Part shown: one piece after another, positions 26,660-38,365 of the stretch
Layout: the number at the start of each line of letters is the position of its first letter
Position numbering within the stretch: the first letter of the stretch is position 1
Notes under the pieces: generated by a model
The model's database searches: none
What the model was told of the DNA's origin: nothing
Seen by the model: only the letters and a program-made list of their open reading frames with translations
From: Bacillus sp. HNG
GTDB lineage: Bacteria; Bacillota; Bacilli; Bacillales; Bacillaceae_L
DNA length: 64,000 nt
Direction of reading: 5' to 3'
Assembly: GCF_003400205.1 (NCBI RefSeq)
Contig: NZ_QUQV01000003.1
Coordinates: 248,001-312,000 of the forward strand
Translations under genes and position numbers: made by a program

Positions 26660-26682
26660 AAAAAGAGAGACATAGCTCTCTA
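26660..26682 (-). terminator. Terminator of the MaoC-like gene
   Basis: AGAGAGC-TATG-TCTCTCT hairpin followed by T6 on the minus strand, overlapping the stop codon at 26680-26682. Confidence 0.75.
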
Positions 26683-27156
26683 AAAGTTCTCCAATATTTT
26701 CCCTTCCATAGGGGTAATTCGGTGTGGAGGACAGACGAGTAGTCTTCCCTCGATTGCCTTTGATTCATCTTCACCCAATGCGGTAACTGTAATTTCAACA
26801 GTATGTTCGTGAAAATGAATCTTCGTAACCTCAAAGAGAAATTGAACTGTGTCGTAGTGGTACAAAGGCTGCAAAAATTCAATTTCTTGCTTAAGAATAT
26901 GACTACCAGGACCAGGTAAATATTTTGATACAGCCGCAGATATAATACCAGTCAGCATAACTGTTGGTACAATCGGTCTCTTAAACGGAGTTTGTGATGC
27001 ATAATCATGTTGAATATAAAGAGGATTTGCATCATTTGTTAAACCCAAATATAAAAGTAAATCTTTATCTTCTATTTTCTCAGTTAACGTTAATTTTTCA
27101 CCTACGTTCATTTCTTCAATCATTCTACCTAGTTTTCGCTTTTTCCCTAATAACAT
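26680..27156 (-). CDS. MaoC-like hotdog-fold protein with altered active site
   Basis: 158 residues with the single-hotdog MaoC/enoyl-CoA hydratase 2 pattern: Y36, then TNDANPLY (40-47), A53, and the central helix region PTVMLTG (64-70). The family motif is GDxNPxH; here the catalytic Asp (D42) stays but the His is Tyr (Y47) and the Gly is Asn (N41). The protein may therefore bind acyl chains or act differently. Lies between mdh and phoP, a position such genes hold in several Bacillaceae. Start ATG after GGAGGTG with a long spacer. Confidence 0.75.
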   Translation of the reverse strand: MLLGKKRKLGRMIEEMNVGEKLTLTEKIEDKDLLLYLGLTNDANPLYIQHDYASQTPFKRPIVPTVMLTGIISAAVSKYLPGPGSHILKQEIEFLQPLYHYDTVQFLFEVTKIHFHEHTVEITVTALGEDESKAIEGRLLVCPPHRITPMEGKILENF

Positions 27157-27243
27157 AAAAAAGGATGCACCTCCATTAAAATGAAAACGATTACAAGGTT
27201 ATGTATAAAAAATTCGGGGAGACCCCCGAATCTTTTCATAGAA

Positions 27244-27449
27244 GTTCAAAAAGTCCGGTGAAAATGACACATCAGCAGAGGAACTTCGACTAAATACCGA
27301 CACGTCCTGTGTCGAACGTCGAAGTCACCACATCCTGTGGAAGCGCGTTGACTTGCTTTTCCGTTCCTCACGTATTAACTGTATACGCTCCGGTACTCAA
27401 AGCTGTACTGCCTTGAAATTCTCGGTCCTTTTCATCCTCCCTTTTGAAC
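27244..27449. repeat. Dispersed repeat, family B, copy 4
   Basis: 206 bp with good terminal inverted repeats (GTTCAAAAAGTCCGGTGAAA / TTTTCATCCTCCCTTTTGAAC). Two hairpin modules: CCGACACGTCCTGTGTCG (near 27297) and CACCACATCCTGTGG (near 27327), then the shared CGTATTAACTGTATACG core. It fills the gap between mdh and the MaoC-like gene. Confidence 0.85.
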
Positions 27450-27469
27450 AGGTATTTTTAAGTTTATGA

Positions 27470-28411
27470 TTAGGCTAGGATATTCATGACGTTTTTTACG
27501 GAATCGGCTGATTTTGCAAGTTCTGCTTTTTCCTTCTCTGTTAGTTCAAGTTCTATAATTTTTTCAATGCCATTTGCACCTAGAATGGTTGGAACTCCAA
27601 GGTAAATTCCGGTAAAGCCATATTCACCTTCAAGATATGCAATTGCAGGTAGGACACGACGCTGGTCTTTTAAAATTGCTTCAACCATTTCTACTAAGGA
27701 AGCAGCTGGTGCATAATATGCACTTCCATTTCCTAATAGGTTTACAATTTCACCGCCACCCTTACGTGTCCGTTCAACTATAGCGTCTAAGCGATCTATT
27801 GGAATTAAGGTTTCAAGTGGGATGCCTCCTGCATAGGAGTAACGAACAAGTGGTACCATGTCATCACCATGACCACCTAGGACAAATCCAGTAATATCTT
27901 TTACTGATAAATTTAGTTCCTGGGCAATAAATGTACGGAATCTAGCAGTGTCAAGTACGCCTGATTGGCCAATAACACGGTTTTTCGGGAAACCAGATTC
28001 TTTAAACACTGTATATGTCATAGCGTCAACTGGATTTGTTAAAACAATGATATAGCTGTTTGGAGAATGTTTTGTAATTTCTTGGGCAACACTTTTCATG
28101 ATTTTTTGGTTTGTTTGAACAAGGTCATCACGACTCATACCAGGTTTACGAGCAATTCCGGCTGTAATCACAACAATATCAGAATCAGCTGTATCCTCAT
28201 AATTTGCTGTTCCGGTAATGTTTGCATCAAACCCTTGAACAGGACTTGCTTCTAGCATATCTAGAGCTTTCCCCTTGGTCGGGTTCTCCATTTGTGGAAT
28301 ATCAACTAAAACGACGTCTCCTAATTCCTTTTGAGCAAGTAGAAAAGCTGTTGTTGCACCAGTAAATCCACTACCTATTACAGAGATCTTTTTGCGTTTG
28401 AATTGACTCAT
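27470..28411 (-). CDS. mdh: Malate dehydrogenase (LDH-like)
   Basis: 313 residues. NAD-binding [10 protein letters not shown] (13-22), substrate Arg residues in RKPGMSRDD (near 87-95), catalytic His in GGHGDDMVP (near 179-187). Oxidises malate to oxaloacetate in the TCA cycle. Last gene of citZ-icd-mdh. Confidence 0.96.
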   Translation of the reverse strand: MSQFKRKKISVIGSGFTGATTAFLLAQKELGDVVLVDIPQMENPTKGKALDMLEASPVQGFDANITGTANYEDTADSDIVVITAGIARKPGMSRDDLVQTNQKIMKSVAQEITKHSPNSYIIVLTNPVDAMTYTVFKESGFPKNRVIGQSGVLDTARFRTFIAQELNLSVKDITGFVLGGHGDDMVPLVRYSYAGGIPLETLIPIDRLDAIVERTRKGGGEIVNLLGNGSAYYAPAASLVEMVEAILKDQRRVLPAIAYLEGEYGFTGIYLGVPTILGANGIEKIIELELTEKEKAELAKSADSVKNVMNILA

Positions 28412-28438
28412 TATATATCCTCCCTATTCATACGTAAG

Positions 28439-28468
28439 TAAGTAACTACCCAAAAGGGTAGTTACTTA
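28439..28468 (-). other. Perfect hairpin between icd and mdh
   Basis: TAAGTAACTACCC-TTTT-GGGTAGTTACTTA, 13 bp arms and no T run. It lies between the icd stop and the mdh binding site, so it more likely serves RNA processing or stability, or partial termination, than full termination. Confidence 0.7.
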
Positions 28469-28477
28469 TAATTATGA

Positions 28478-29746
28478 TTAGCCTAAGTTTTTGATTAGTT
28501 CATCAGCAAACTCTGAACATTTTACTTCTGTTGCGCCTTCCATTAGACGCGCAAAGTCGTATGTTACAACTTTAGATTCAATTGTTTTTTCCATTGAATT
28601 CATGATTAGGTTTGCTGCTTCATTCCAACCTAGGTGTTCAAGCATTAATACACCTGATAATAGAACAGAGGATGGGTTAACTTTGTCTAAGCCAGCATAT
28701 TTAGGTGCAGTTCCGTGAGTAGCTTCGAAAATTGCATGACCAGTTTCATAGTTAATATTTGCTCCAGGTGCAATTCCAATTCCACCAACTTGTGCAGCTA
28801 ATGCATCAGAAATGTAATCACCGTTTAAGTTCATAGTAGCAACAACATCAAATTCACGAGGACGAGTTAAGATCTGTTGTAAGAAGATATCTGCAATTGA
28901 ATCTTTAACAATAATCTTACCTGCAGCTTCAGCATCAGCTTGAGCTTTATTAGCAGCATCTTTACCTTCTTCTTCAACGATGCGGTCATATTGAGCCCAT
29001 GTAAATACTTTATCGCCAAATTCTTGTTCAGCAAGCTCGTATCCCCAGTTTTTGAATGCTCCCTCAGTAAACTTCATGATGTTTCCTTTGTGAACAAGTG
29101 TTACTGACTTACGCCCTTGCTCGATCGCATAGTTGATCGCAGCACGTACAAGACGCTTTGTACCTTCCTCAGAAACTGGCTTGATTCCAATTCCAGAAGT
29201 TTCTGGGAAACGGATTTTATTAACACCTAGCTCATTTTGAAGGAAGTTAATAAGTTTTTGAACACCTTCAGAACCTTGTGCATATTCAATACCAGCATAA
29301 ATATCTTCTGTGTTTTCACGGAAAATAACCATGTCTGTATCTTCTGGACGCTTAACTGGTGAAGGTACACCTGTAAAATAACGAACAGGACGAAGACATG
29401 TGAATAAATCTAGTTCTTGACGTAATGCAACGTTTAATGAACGGATACCACCACCAACCGGTGTAGTAAGAGGTCCTTTAATAGCAATTATGTACTCACG
29501 AATAAGATCTAATGTTTCTTCTGGTAACCATTCGCCAGTTTGATTAAACGCTTTTTCCCCTGCTAATACTTCTTTCCAAACAATTGATTTTTCACCATTG
29601 TAGGCTTTTTCAACTGCTGCTTCTAATACACGTGACGCTGCTGCCCAAATATCAGGACCAGTTCCATCACCTTCAATAAAAGGAATAATTGGGTTGTTAG
29701 GTACGTTTAGTACACCATTTGATACTGTAATTTTTTCTCCTGCCAC
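28478..29746 (-). CDS. icd: Isocitrate dehydrogenase (NADP)
   Basis: 422 residues, GTG start after AGGAGGT. Substrate motif [21 protein letters not shown], phosphorylatable-Ser region, and metal-binding Asp segment ([14 protein letters not shown]). Converts isocitrate to 2-oxoglutarate with NADPH. TCA operon with citZ and mdh. Confidence 0.97.
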   Translation of the reverse strand: MAGEKITVSNGVLNVPNNPIIPFIEGDGTGPDIWAAASRVLEAAVEKAYNGEKSIVWKEVLAGEKAFNQTGEWLPEETLDLIREYIIAIKGPLTTPVGGGIRSLNVALRQELDLFTCLRPVRYFTGVPSPVKRPEDTDMVIFRENTEDIYAGIEYAQGSEGVQKLINFLQNELGVNKIRFPETSGIGIKPVSEEGTKRLVRAAINYAIEQGRKSVTLVHKGNIMKFTEGAFKNWGYELAEQEFGDKVFTWAQYDRIVEEEGKDAANKAQADAEAAGKIIVKDSIADIFLQQILTRPREFDVVATMNLNGDYISDALAAQVGGIGIAPGANINYETGHAIFEATHGTAPKYAGLDKVNPSSVLLSGVLMLEHLGWNEAANLIMNSMEKTIESKVVTYDFARLMEGATEVKCSEFADELIKNLG

Positions 29747-29834
29747 TAGTATTACCTCCTAAAATTCTAAGAAGCATCTCAGGAAGAATTTTCTCCTGAA
29801 ATACTTCTCTTTTATTATATATTGTATAGATTTA

Positions 29835-30953
29835 TTAACCTCTTTGGTCAATTGGAATGTATTTTTGCATTCCAGGACCAGTATATTCAGCACGTGGACG
29901 GATTAAACGGTTGTTCTCATATTGCTCTAGAATATGAGCTAACCACCCTGAAACACGGCTTACTGCAAAGATAGGAGTAAATAAATCATGATCAATACCT
30001 AAGCTATGGTATACAGATGCTGAGTAGAAGTCAACATTTGGTGGTAATGGTTTTTCACTTGTTACAATCTTCTCAATTTTCGTTGACATCTCATACCATT
30101 TTGGTTCTCCGGTGATGGTTGTTAACTTTTGAGACATTGCTTTTAAGTGCTTAGCACGTGGGTCACCTTTGCGGTATACTCTATGCCCGAATCCCATTAT
30201 CTTTTCTTTATTAGCTAATTTTGTTTTTATATAATGTTCAACGTTTTCAACTTCTCCGATTTCAGTAAGCATTTTCATAACTGCTTCATTTGCGCCACCG
30301 TGAAGAGGACCTTTTAACGCCCCAATCGCAGCAGTAACACCTGAATAAATATCGGAAAGAGTTGCAACGCAAACACGAGCCGTGAAAGTAGATGCATTAA
30401 GTTCATGGTCAGCATGTAAAACGAGTGCTTTATTAAATGCTTCTTCTGCAATCTCACTTGGCTCTTGGCCGCTTAGCATATACAAGAAGTTTCCTGCAAA
30501 GCTTAAATCTGTGCGTGGAGAAACTGGCTCTAATCCTTTTCGCACACGTGAAAAAGCGGTAACAATTGTAGGTAATTTTGCTTGTAGACGAATCGCCTTA
30601 CGATAATTTGCTTCTGGATCCATTACATCCGCTTCTTCATCATAAAGCCCTAATAGTGAAACTGCTGAGCGAAGAGCTGCCATTGGATGAACTTTATCGA
30701 TTGGATATGTTTTGAAATGATTTAGTACTTCTTGAGGTAGACTTGCATTATCAGCAAGCTGCTGCTTTAATTCAGCTAACTCCTCTTTATTTGGAAGTTT
30801 GCGGTGCCATAGTAGATAGACAACCTCTTCAAAACTAGCATTTTCAGCTAATTCATCAATATCGAATCCTGCATACGTTAATGTGTCATCAATAATTGAA
30901 CTAACTGAAGAAGTAGTAGCTACAATTCCTTCAAGTCCCTTTGTTGCTGTCAT
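29835..30953 (-). CDS. citZ: Citrate synthase
   Basis: 372 residues from the ATG at 30951-30953, five bases after GGAGAGG; an ATG seven codons earlier would place the binding site inside the gene. Catalytic His and Asp motifs GPLHGGANEAV and MGFGHRVYRKGDPRAK, plus C-terminal PRAEYTGP. Condenses acetyl-CoA and oxaloacetate. The length equals B. subtilis CitZ. Confidence 0.97.
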   Translation of the reverse strand: MTATKGLEGIVATTSSVSSIIDDTLTYAGFDIDELAENASFEEVVYLLWHRKLPNKEELAELKQQLADNASLPQEVLNHFKTYPIDKVHPMAALRSAVSLLGLYDEEADVMDPEANYRKAIRLQAKLPTIVTAFSRVRKGLEPVSPRTDLSFAGNFLYMLSGQEPSEIAEEAFNKALVLHADHELNASTFTARVCVATLSDIYSGVTAAIGALKGPLHGGANEAVMKMLTEIGEVENVEHYIKTKLANKEKIMGFGHRVYRKGDPRAKHLKAMSQKLTTITGEPKWYEMSTKIEKIVTSEKPLPPNVDFYSASVYHSLGIDHDLFTPIFAVSRVSGWLAHILEQYENNRLIRPRAEYTGPGMQKYIPIDQRG

Positions 30954-31498
30954 AAGACCCTCTCCTTTTTTCATATTCCCCTACCCCTTAAGAGGTGAAT
31001 TGAGCGCATGCTCAAAATAAAACATCACATTGAGAATGCGATAAAGACCCTTCATTTCGTGAAGTAAATGCTTTCATTTTCAAATAAAACATTCAATGCC
31101 ACAAAATATCGAAATAATATTGTGACAATTACGAGAATTAGCAAGTGCTATGTAGAAAAAGTTGTAACTCTCGACTCTATTATAATAAAGAATCAGACTT
31201 TTGTGAATCAAAAGAGACTAATTTTCGTAATAAACTATTATCATGCAAAAATATTTTTCTCTTTTACTATTTAACAGAGTCGAATACCTAAATAAGCAAT
31301 ATATCATTAGATATAGCTATTTTTGTGTTTTTGCAGTTTGTTCACGAAATTTTTTTCACTCGCTCTTACGTATAATATCATATTTCCAATTTTTTCTCCA
31401 TAATTGGAAACTTTATTATTCATAACTTCGTATTTACTTTTAAAGTTTTCAATGTGGTTGTAAAATAAGATGTAAGAATTACCTAGGGAGGAAAAAGT
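30954..31498. other. Divergent control region citZ / ytvI
   Basis: 545 bp with no gene. It holds a possible cre (31063-31076) and a GGGAGG site for ytvI. I saw no repeat-family element, no terminator and no clear CcpC dyad. Promoters for the two genes must lie here, but I could not place them with confidence. Confidence 0.6.
31063..31076 (-). promoter_or_regulatory. Possible catabolite-responsive element (cre) of citZ
   Basis: Minus strand TGAAAGCATTTACT matches the CcpA site TGWAANCGNTNWCA at 12 of 14 positions and lies 110 bp upstream of the citZ start. CcpA repression of citZ is known in B. subtilis. Confidence 0.5.
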
Positions 31499-32614
31499 TT
31501 GAACATTCATTATGTGTACAGTTTTCTTCGGTTTCTTTTGGTTATTGCTTTAGTAGTGGTTGGCTTTATCTTGTTTTATTTTCTATTTAAACTAACCTAT
31601 CCGTTTATTTTTGCTTTATTAATCGCTTTCCTCATCAATCCCCTTGTCAATTTTTTAGAACGCAAAGGAAGGATGCCACGAGGTTTATCAGTATTTTTAG
31701 GAATCTTCATTGTATTTGGTGTTGTCACAGGGTTCCTTACGCTTTTAATAGCTGAAATTATTTCGGGAGCAAACTATTTAGCAAAAGAGGTTCCACAGCA
31801 TTTTGAAAAACTAGTAGTTTATTTTGAAGATTTAATCGTTGGGCAAATTATCCCTTTATATGAGAGATTAACAAGCATGTTCCATAATTTAGAGCAAGAC
31901 CAACAGCAAACCATAATGGATAATGTAAGCAATGTAGGTACTACGATTGCAACAAATGTTGGAGAGTTTTTAAAAGCGTTCTTAGAAAACATTCCTAAAT
32001 TTCTAGGTTGGTTGCCGAATGCAGCAACTGTTATTGTATTTTCACTGCTAGCTACGTTTTTCATAAGCAAGGATTGGAATAAATTCATCATAATGGGGAG
32101 AAAATTCATCCCTGTTAAAGCTAGAACAAGCGGAAAATCAATTTTTGTAGAACTAAAGAAAGCATTATTTGGATTTATTAAAGCTCAAGCAACTTTGATT
32201 TCGATAACTGCGGGAATCGTATTGATTGGATTATTAGTATTACGGGTTGATTATGCAATTACAATTGCCTTGTTAATTGGGCTTGTGGATCTTCTCCCGT
32301 ATTTAGGTACTGGTCTTGTGTTTGTTCCGTGGATTATTTACTCCGCTTTTAGTGGGGAAATTTCACTAGCAATCGGGCTGGGAATTTTATATATTGTGGT
32401 GATTGTGCAGCGTCAAGTAATGGAGCCAAAGGTAATCTCATCAAGTATTGGACTAGATCCTTTGGCAACCTTGATATCCCTTTTCGTTGGGTTTCAATTA
32501 TTCGGTTTCATCGGACTGATTATCGGGCCTGTCATTTTAGTCATCATTAGGACCTTATATACAACAGGTGTATTTCAAGATGTATGGAATTTTATTATCG
32601 GAAGAGAAGCATAA
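31499..32614 (+). CDS. ytvI: Sporulation integral membrane protein YtvI (AI-2E transporter family)
   Basis: 371 residues, TTG start seven bases after GGGAGG. About seven to eight membrane segments with the long soluble loop (about 105-160) typical of the AI-2E/PerM family, and the DLLPYLGTGLVFVPW and QVMEPKVISSSIGLDPLATL signatures. The family includes exporters of several kinds; YtvI is sporulation-associated. Divergent from citZ as in B. subtilis. Confidence 0.9.
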   Translation: MNIHYVYSFLRFLLVIALVVVGFILFYFLFKLTYPFIFALLIAFLINPLVNFLERKGRMPRGLSVFLGIFIVFGVVTGFLTLLIAEIISGANYLAKEVPQHFEKLVVYFEDLIVGQIIPLYERLTSMFHNLEQDQQQTIMDNVSNVGTTIATNVGEFLKAFLENIPKFLGWLPNAATVIVFSLLATFFISKDWNKFIIMGRKFIPVKARTSGKSIFVELKKALFGFIKAQATLISITAGIVLIGLLVLRVDYAITIALLIGLVDLLPYLGTGLVFVPWIIYSAFSGEISLAIGLGILYIVVIVQRQVMEPKVISSSIGLDPLATLISLFVGFQLFGFIGLIIGPVILVIIRTLYTTGVFQDVWNFIIGREA

Positions 32615-32645
32615 AGAAAAAGCCACCCAAATGGCTTTTTCTTTA
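32613..32645 (+). terminator. Bidirectional terminator ytvI / fxsA
   Basis: AAAGAAAAAGCCA / TGGCTTTTTCTTT hairpin with T run, starting at the ytvI stop and ending before the convergent fxsA stop. Confidence 0.88.
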
Positions 32646-32651
32646 TCTTTA

Positions 32652-33041
32652 TCAACGACGAATAACTGTAAAATGACCTCTATTAATTCTCCGACTAATC
32701 CAGTTTGCTATAACCGGCTTAAGATAATTTCGGGTTACAGGAATGAGCAGGAGAAATCCTGTCAAATCGCTAATGTAGCCGGGAGTTAAAAGCAAGACTG
32801 CACCTATTAAGATACAGATTCCATCCATTATCGCTTCCCGTGGCACTTGACCGTAATCCATCTGTTGCCTTGCACGTCTAATCGTTTCTAGCCCTTGTTT
32901 CTTTGCAAGCCATGCACCAATCACTCCTGTTAGAATGATTAATAGTAATGTAAATGGAATTCCAAGCGTCTTGCCTGAAAAAATTAGAACACTTATTTCA
33001 AGAGCTGGTACAACAATAATCAATGCTAGTAATATTCTCAT
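32652..33041 (-). CDS. fxsA: FxsA family membrane protein
   Basis: 129 residues with the FxsA pattern: two N-terminal membrane segments, GAWLAKKQG, the REAIMDGICILIGAVLLLTPGYISD segment (described by its ends) and a basic tail. In E. coli FxsA eases exclusion of phage T7 by F plasmids; the native role is unknown. It corresponds to ytzA in B. subtilis and lies downstream of pyk elsewhere. Confidence 0.88.
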   Translation of the reverse strand: MRILLALIIVVPALEISVLIFSGKTLGIPFTLLLIILTGVIGAWLAKKQGLETIRRARQQMDYGQVPREAIMDGICILIGAVLLLTPGYISDLTGFLLLIPVTRNYLKPVIANWISRRINRGHFTVIRR

Positions 33042-33204
33042 ATTGTCCTCCTAGTGAAGGCTTTTCTTATATTATATGTTTTCTATCTTCAAAAAAGTAG
33101 TTTTTATTCATCTTCTCCTAATTTTTCCAATTCGTAATGCACAGCACCATTTGCTAGAGTATCCCTTTTTTTATCCCGTTGGGAGACGTTTTTTCACTTT
33201 ATAG

Positions 33205-33236
33205 GCAAAAAAAAGAGAAGGTTTCCCTTCTCTTAC
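33205..33236 (-). terminator. Terminator of pyk
   Basis: AAGAGAAGG-GAAA-CCTTCTCTT hairpin followed by T7 on the minus strand, seven bases after the pyk stop. Confidence 0.9.
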
Positions 33237-33242
33237 TTATAC

Positions 33243-35003
33243 TTATAAAACATTTGCATGTCCTTCATAAATAACTCCACGAGCAGAATCAACAGTAATA
33301 TCTTGTCCATCCTTCAATAGTGTTGTTGCCTTATCTACACCAACAATAACAGGAATTCCGATGCTTAATCCTACTACAGCTGCGTGGCTAGTTAGACCGC
33401 CTTCTTCCGTAATTAACGCTGAAGCTTGCTCCACGTATTTTACCATATCACGGTCAGTTGCAGGTGTTACAAGGATTGCTCCATCATACATCTTTGCTGC
33501 AGCTTCTTCACTATTATGTGCTACAACTACCTTGCCAAAAGCTGATTTTCTACCAATTCCTTGTCCATTTGCAAGGATGTTGCCAACAACATGAATCTTC
33601 ATTATATTAGTTGTTCCACGCTCTCCAACTGGAACACCAGCTGTAATCACAACTAAATCACCAGGTTTGATAATTCCGGTTCCTAATGCTACATCAACAG
33701 AGTTATCGAGCATTTCATCCGTTGATTTTGCCACGTTACCTGTTTGTGCGTATACGCCCCAAACAAGTGAAAGCTTTCTTGTTGTTGATTCACTTGCTGT
33801 TACAGCAATAATTGGTGCCTTTGGACGGTATTTTGAAATCATTCTTGCTGTATGTCCACTTTCAGTAGGTGTGACAATCGCAGAAACATCTAGGTTAAGT
33901 GCAGTATGGGCAACCGACTGACCAATCGCATCTGTAATAGTAGTACCAGAGATTTTACTACGTTGAGATAAGATTTCACGATGTACTAAAGCCTCTTCAG
34001 CGCGTGAAGCAATATTATGCATCGTTTGAACAGCCTCAACTGGATATGATCCCGCAGCAGTTTCACCAGAAAGCATAATTGCATCAGTACCATCAAAGAT
34101 CGCATTCGCAACGTCACTAGCTTCTGCACGAGTTGGTCTAGGATTACGTTGCATGGAGTCTAACATTTGAGTTGCAGTAATAACTGGTTTACCAGCTGCA
34201 TTACATTTCTTAATTAAATCCTTTTGAACGAGTGGCACTTCTTCAGCAGGAATTTCAACTCCTAGGTCACCACGAGCTACCATGAGTCCATCCGATACTT
34301 CAAGGATTTCATCAATGTTATCGACTCCCTCTTGGTTTTCAATTTTAGGGATGATTTGAATGTTTACTCCTTTATTTTCTTCAAGCAATTCTCTAATTTC
34401 TAGTACGTCTGATGCACGACGAACGAAGGATGCTGCTATATAATCAACATCTTGTTGGATACCAAATACAATATCCTTTGCATCTTTTTCAGTAATACCT
34501 GGTAGGTTCACACTAACACCCGGTACGTTTACACCTTTTTTGTTTTTTAATGTTCCACTATTTAATACTTTAGTTAGAATTTCACGTTTCTGATGATTAA
34601 TTTCTACTACTTCTAATCCGATTAAACCATCATCTAGTAGAATTCTGGAGCCTGGATGAACATCCTCAATAAGTCCCGGATATGTAATTGAGAATTTTTC
34701 CGGTGTACCAACAACTTCTTCCATTGAAATAGTTATATTTGACCCTTCAACTAATTCAATTGCACCATTTTCCATTGTATTTGTACGAATTTCAGGTCCT
34801 TTAGTATCTAATAAGATTGCAATATTCTTGCCAGTTATTTTAGAAGCTTCACGGATATTTTTGATACGTGCACCATGTTCTTCAAAGTCGCCATGTGAAA
34901 AATTAAGTCTTGCTACATTCATCCCAGCATTTGCTAAAGCTACAAGCTTTTCAATACTTTCACTAGCTGGTCCTATCGTACATACTATTTTTGTTTTTCT
35001 CAT
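33243..35003 (-). CDS. pyk: Pyruvate kinase with C-terminal PEP-utiliser domain
   Basis: 586 residues. Catalytic barrel with PKIENQEG (Lys), [12 protein letters not shown] and ATQMLDSM; allosteric domain; then the Bacillus-type extra domain (about 475-586) with [13 protein letters not shown], the swivelling phosphohistidine motif of PEP-using enzymes. Makes pyruvate and ATP from PEP. Start ATG after GAGGAGG. Follows pfkA by 73 bp, one operon. Confidence 0.97.
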   Translation of the reverse strand: MRKTKIVCTIGPASESIEKLVALANAGMNVARLNFSHGDFEEHGARIKNIREASKITGKNIAILLDTKGPEIRTNTMENGAIELVEGSNITISMEEVVGTPEKFSITYPGLIEDVHPGSRILLDDGLIGLEVVEINHQKREILTKVLNSGTLKNKKGVNVPGVSVNLPGITEKDAKDIVFGIQQDVDYIAASFVRRASDVLEIRELLEENKGVNIQIIPKIENQEGVDNIDEILEVSDGLMVARGDLGVEIPAEEVPLVQKDLIKKCNAAGKPVITATQMLDSMQRNPRPTRAEASDVANAIFDGTDAIMLSGETAAGSYPVEAVQTMHNIASRAEEALVHREILSQRSKISGTTITDAIGQSVAHTALNLDVSAIVTPTESGHTARMISKYRPKAPIIAVTASESTTRKLSLVWGVYAQTGNVAKSTDEMLDNSVDVALGTGIIKPGDLVVITAGVPVGERGTTNIMKIHVVGNILANGQGIGRKSAFGKVVVAHNSEEAAAKMYDGAILVTPATDRDMVKYVEQASALITEEGGLTSHAAVVGLSIGIPVIVGVDKATTLLKDGQDITVDSARGVIYEGHANVL

Positions 35004-35076
35004 TACATTTTCCTCCTCTATAATCGCCTTAGAGCGATTACCAACACTTCCTCAGTGAATTATACAGAAATCATTA

Positions 35077-36069
<993 letters not shown>

Positions 36070-36282
36070 TTATTTTTCCATATGCTTTTACTATTCTTTC
36101 GCAATATGTATAAAATAACACTAATATATAAGTAAAACAAGTTATGAAAACGTATTAAATAAAGAAAAAAGTGTGAAATCTGCCGAAAAAACAAAATATA
36201 AAAGGAATTTTACGCGGGGGCAATTCGCAAATCATGTATGCATAAAACATTTTCATTTTTTTGAAAATAAGACAAAGTAAAA

Positions 36283-36311
36283 CGTGCCCTACACTTTGTG
36301 TAAGATGCACG
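36283..36311 (-). terminator. Terminator of accDA
   Basis: CGTGCATCTTACAC / GTGTAGGGCACG stem on the minus strand followed by TTTTACTTT, a few bases after the accA stop. The T run is short. Confidence 0.65.
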
Positions 36312-36320
36312 TCTACTTTT

Positions 36321-37301
36321 TTACTGAACTCCGATATACTCTTCTTCAGCTATTTTAAATTGGCCGATCTTTTTATATTTTTGATAGCGGTGCTGAATTA
36401 ACTCATCGTTATTTAATTTACGCAATTCTTTTAATGATTTTAATAGAACTGTATCAATGGAAGCTGCTTGCTCTGCAACATCTTTATGAGCACCGCCTCT
36501 AATTTCAGGAATAATTTCATCTACAATTCCTAGTTCTTTTAAGTCTGGCGCAGTAATCTTCATAGACTCTGCAGCCTTTTTCGCAAGTCCAGCGTCTTTC
36601 CAAAGCAATGCAGCTGCACCTTCAGGCGAAATAACAGAATACGTAGAGTTTTCAAGCATATGGATGTGATTTCCAACACCTAAAGCAAGAGCTCCGCCAC
36701 TTCCACCTTCTCCAATAACGATACAAATAACAGGAACAGTTAAGCTTGCCATTTCAAAAAGATTTTTGGCAATCGCCTCACTTTGTCCACGTTCTTCTGC
36801 TGCTTTACCTGGATATGCCCCCTTCGTATCAATGAAGCAAATAATTGGACGTCGAAATTTTTCAGCCTGTTTCATTAAACGAAGTGCTTTCCGATATCCT
36901 TCAGGATGCGGCATACCAAAGTTTCTTTTAATATTTTCTTTCGTGTCCTTACCACGTTGATGGCCAATAACGGTTACTGCTAATCCATGGTATTTAGCCA
37001 CGCCACCGACAATGGCAGCATCGTCACCGTAAAAGCGATCACCATGACATTCGAAAAAGTTTGTAAAAATACGTTCAATATAATCAAGGGTTGTTGGTCT
37101 CTCGGGATGACGCGCGATTTGCACACGGTCCCATGGTTTTAAATGAGTATAGATATCATTTTCTAGTTTTTGAAGTCTTGATTCAAGTTTTGAAATTTCA
37201 TCAGATAGATCCACATTTGAATCACTTGTAAATTCTTTTAACTCAGCAATCTTCTTTTTCAATTCCACAACTGGTTTCTCAAATTCTAGTTCTCCTACCA
37301 A
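36321..37301 (-). CDS. accA: Acetyl-CoA carboxylase carboxyltransferase, alpha subunit
   Basis: 326 residues, TTG start at 37299-37301 overlapping the accD stop, a sign of translational coupling. Crotonase-fold domain with [21 protein letters not shown] and the oxyanion-hole stretch [12 protein letters not shown]. With AccD it moves the carboxyl group from carboxybiotin to acetyl-CoA for fatty acid synthesis. Full length. Confidence 0.96.
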   Translation of the reverse strand: MVGELEFEKPVVELKKKIAELKEFTSDSNVDLSDEISKLESRLQKLENDIYTHLKPWDRVQIARHPERPTTLDYIERIFTNFFECHGDRFYGDDAAIVGGVAKYHGLAVTVIGHQRGKDTKENIKRNFGMPHPEGYRKALRLMKQAEKFRRPIICFIDTKGAYPGKAAEERGQSEAIAKNLFEMASLTVPVICIVIGEGGSGGALALGVGNHIHMLENSTYSVISPEGAAALLWKDAGLAKKAAESMKITAPDLKELGIVDEIIPEIRGGAHKDVAEQAASIDTVLLKSLKELRKLNNDELIQHRYQKYKKIGQFKIAEEEYIGVQ

Positions 37302-38158
37302 TTCACCGCACCCCCGTTCATATGAATGTCTACAATATTTGCCAATGTATTTTTTAAATCATGACGGTGGATAACAGCATCCAATTGACCATGTTTTAAT
37401 AAAAATTCAGCTGTCTGGAAATCATCTGGAAGTTCTTCGCGGATGGTTTGCTCAATAATCCTTCTTCCAGCAAAACCTATTAACGCACCTGGCTCCGCAA
37501 AATTAAAATCTCCTAAGGAAGCAAAGCTTGCAGATACACCACCTGTTGTTGGGTGAGTCATAATTGAAATAATCAGTCCACCTTGATCACTAAAGAGCTT
37601 TAAGGCTGAACTCGTTTTTGCCATTTGCATTAAACTAAGTACACCTTCTTGCATTCTTGCTCCACCTGAAGCTGTGAAAATCAGAAATGGAACTTTTTCT
37701 TCCATTGCCTTTTCAATCGCTCTCGTAATCTTTTCACCGACAACAGAACCCATACTTCCCATTCGGAAACTTGAATCCATAATTGCTAAAATAACTCGAT
37801 TACCTTCGATTGTACCCTCACCAGTAACAACGGCTTCATTAATACCCGTTTTAACTTGGTCCTTCTTAAGCTTTTCCAGATAGTCCGGAAACCCAAGTGG
37901 GTTTTCAGATATCATATCATGATCGAGCTCAACGAAAGATCCTTCATCAAGTAAGCTCTCAACTCTTTCATAAGCGGTCATTTGATAATGATAGCCACAG
38001 TTCATACAAACCTTATCGTTTTTCATTAATTCCTTTGTATACATGATTTTTTTACAGTTTGGACATTTGCTCATAATTCCTTCTGGAACATCTTGTCTTG
38101 CCTGTTCTGAAGGGATTGAAGCATATTTTTTCTTTTTTACAAAAAAGTCTTTTAACAA
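37295..38158 (-). CDS. accD: Acetyl-CoA carboxylase carboxyltransferase, beta subunit
   Basis: 287 residues from TTG at 38156-38158 ([12 protein letters not shown]...), seven bases after GAGGAGG; an earlier in-frame ATG has no site. Zinc ribbon C32-x2-C35 ... C51-x2-C54, then carboxyltransferase domain with [11 protein letters not shown] and [10 protein letters not shown]. Partner of AccA. Start matches B. subtilis AccD. Confidence 0.95.
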   Translation of the reverse strand: MLKDFFVKKKKYASIPSEQARQDVPEGIMSKCPNCKKIMYTKELMKNDKVCMNCGYHYQMTAYERVESLLDEGSFVELDHDMISENPLGFPDYLEKLKKDQVKTGINEAVVTGEGTIEGNRVILAIMDSSFRMGSMGSVVGEKITRAIEKAMEEKVPFLIFTASGGARMQEGVLSLMQMAKTSSALKLFSDQGGLIISIMTHPTTGGVSASFASLGDFNFAEPGALIGFAGRRIIEQTIREELPDDFQTAEFLLKHGQLDAVIHRHDLKNTLANIVDIHMNGGAVNW

Positions 38159-38365
38159 AATAAACCTCCTCACACATTTCAATAGAAATGGCTTCTTCGT
38201 TGGAATTTATCGCCTTAGTGATTATAATTTTAAGACAAAAAGTTGAGTAACGAAAAAAAGGAAAATCTCTATCTTCCTTCGTTGCCAAAAAAGCATGTAC
38301 TTATACTTTACTGAATGTCTTCTTTATTTTTTGTAGGAATATGTCAATAAAAGCACGACAAATTC

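Noticed and set aside
30954-31498. CcpC operator (ATAA-N7-TTAT) at citZ
   Set aside because: I found only partial matches with wrong spacing.
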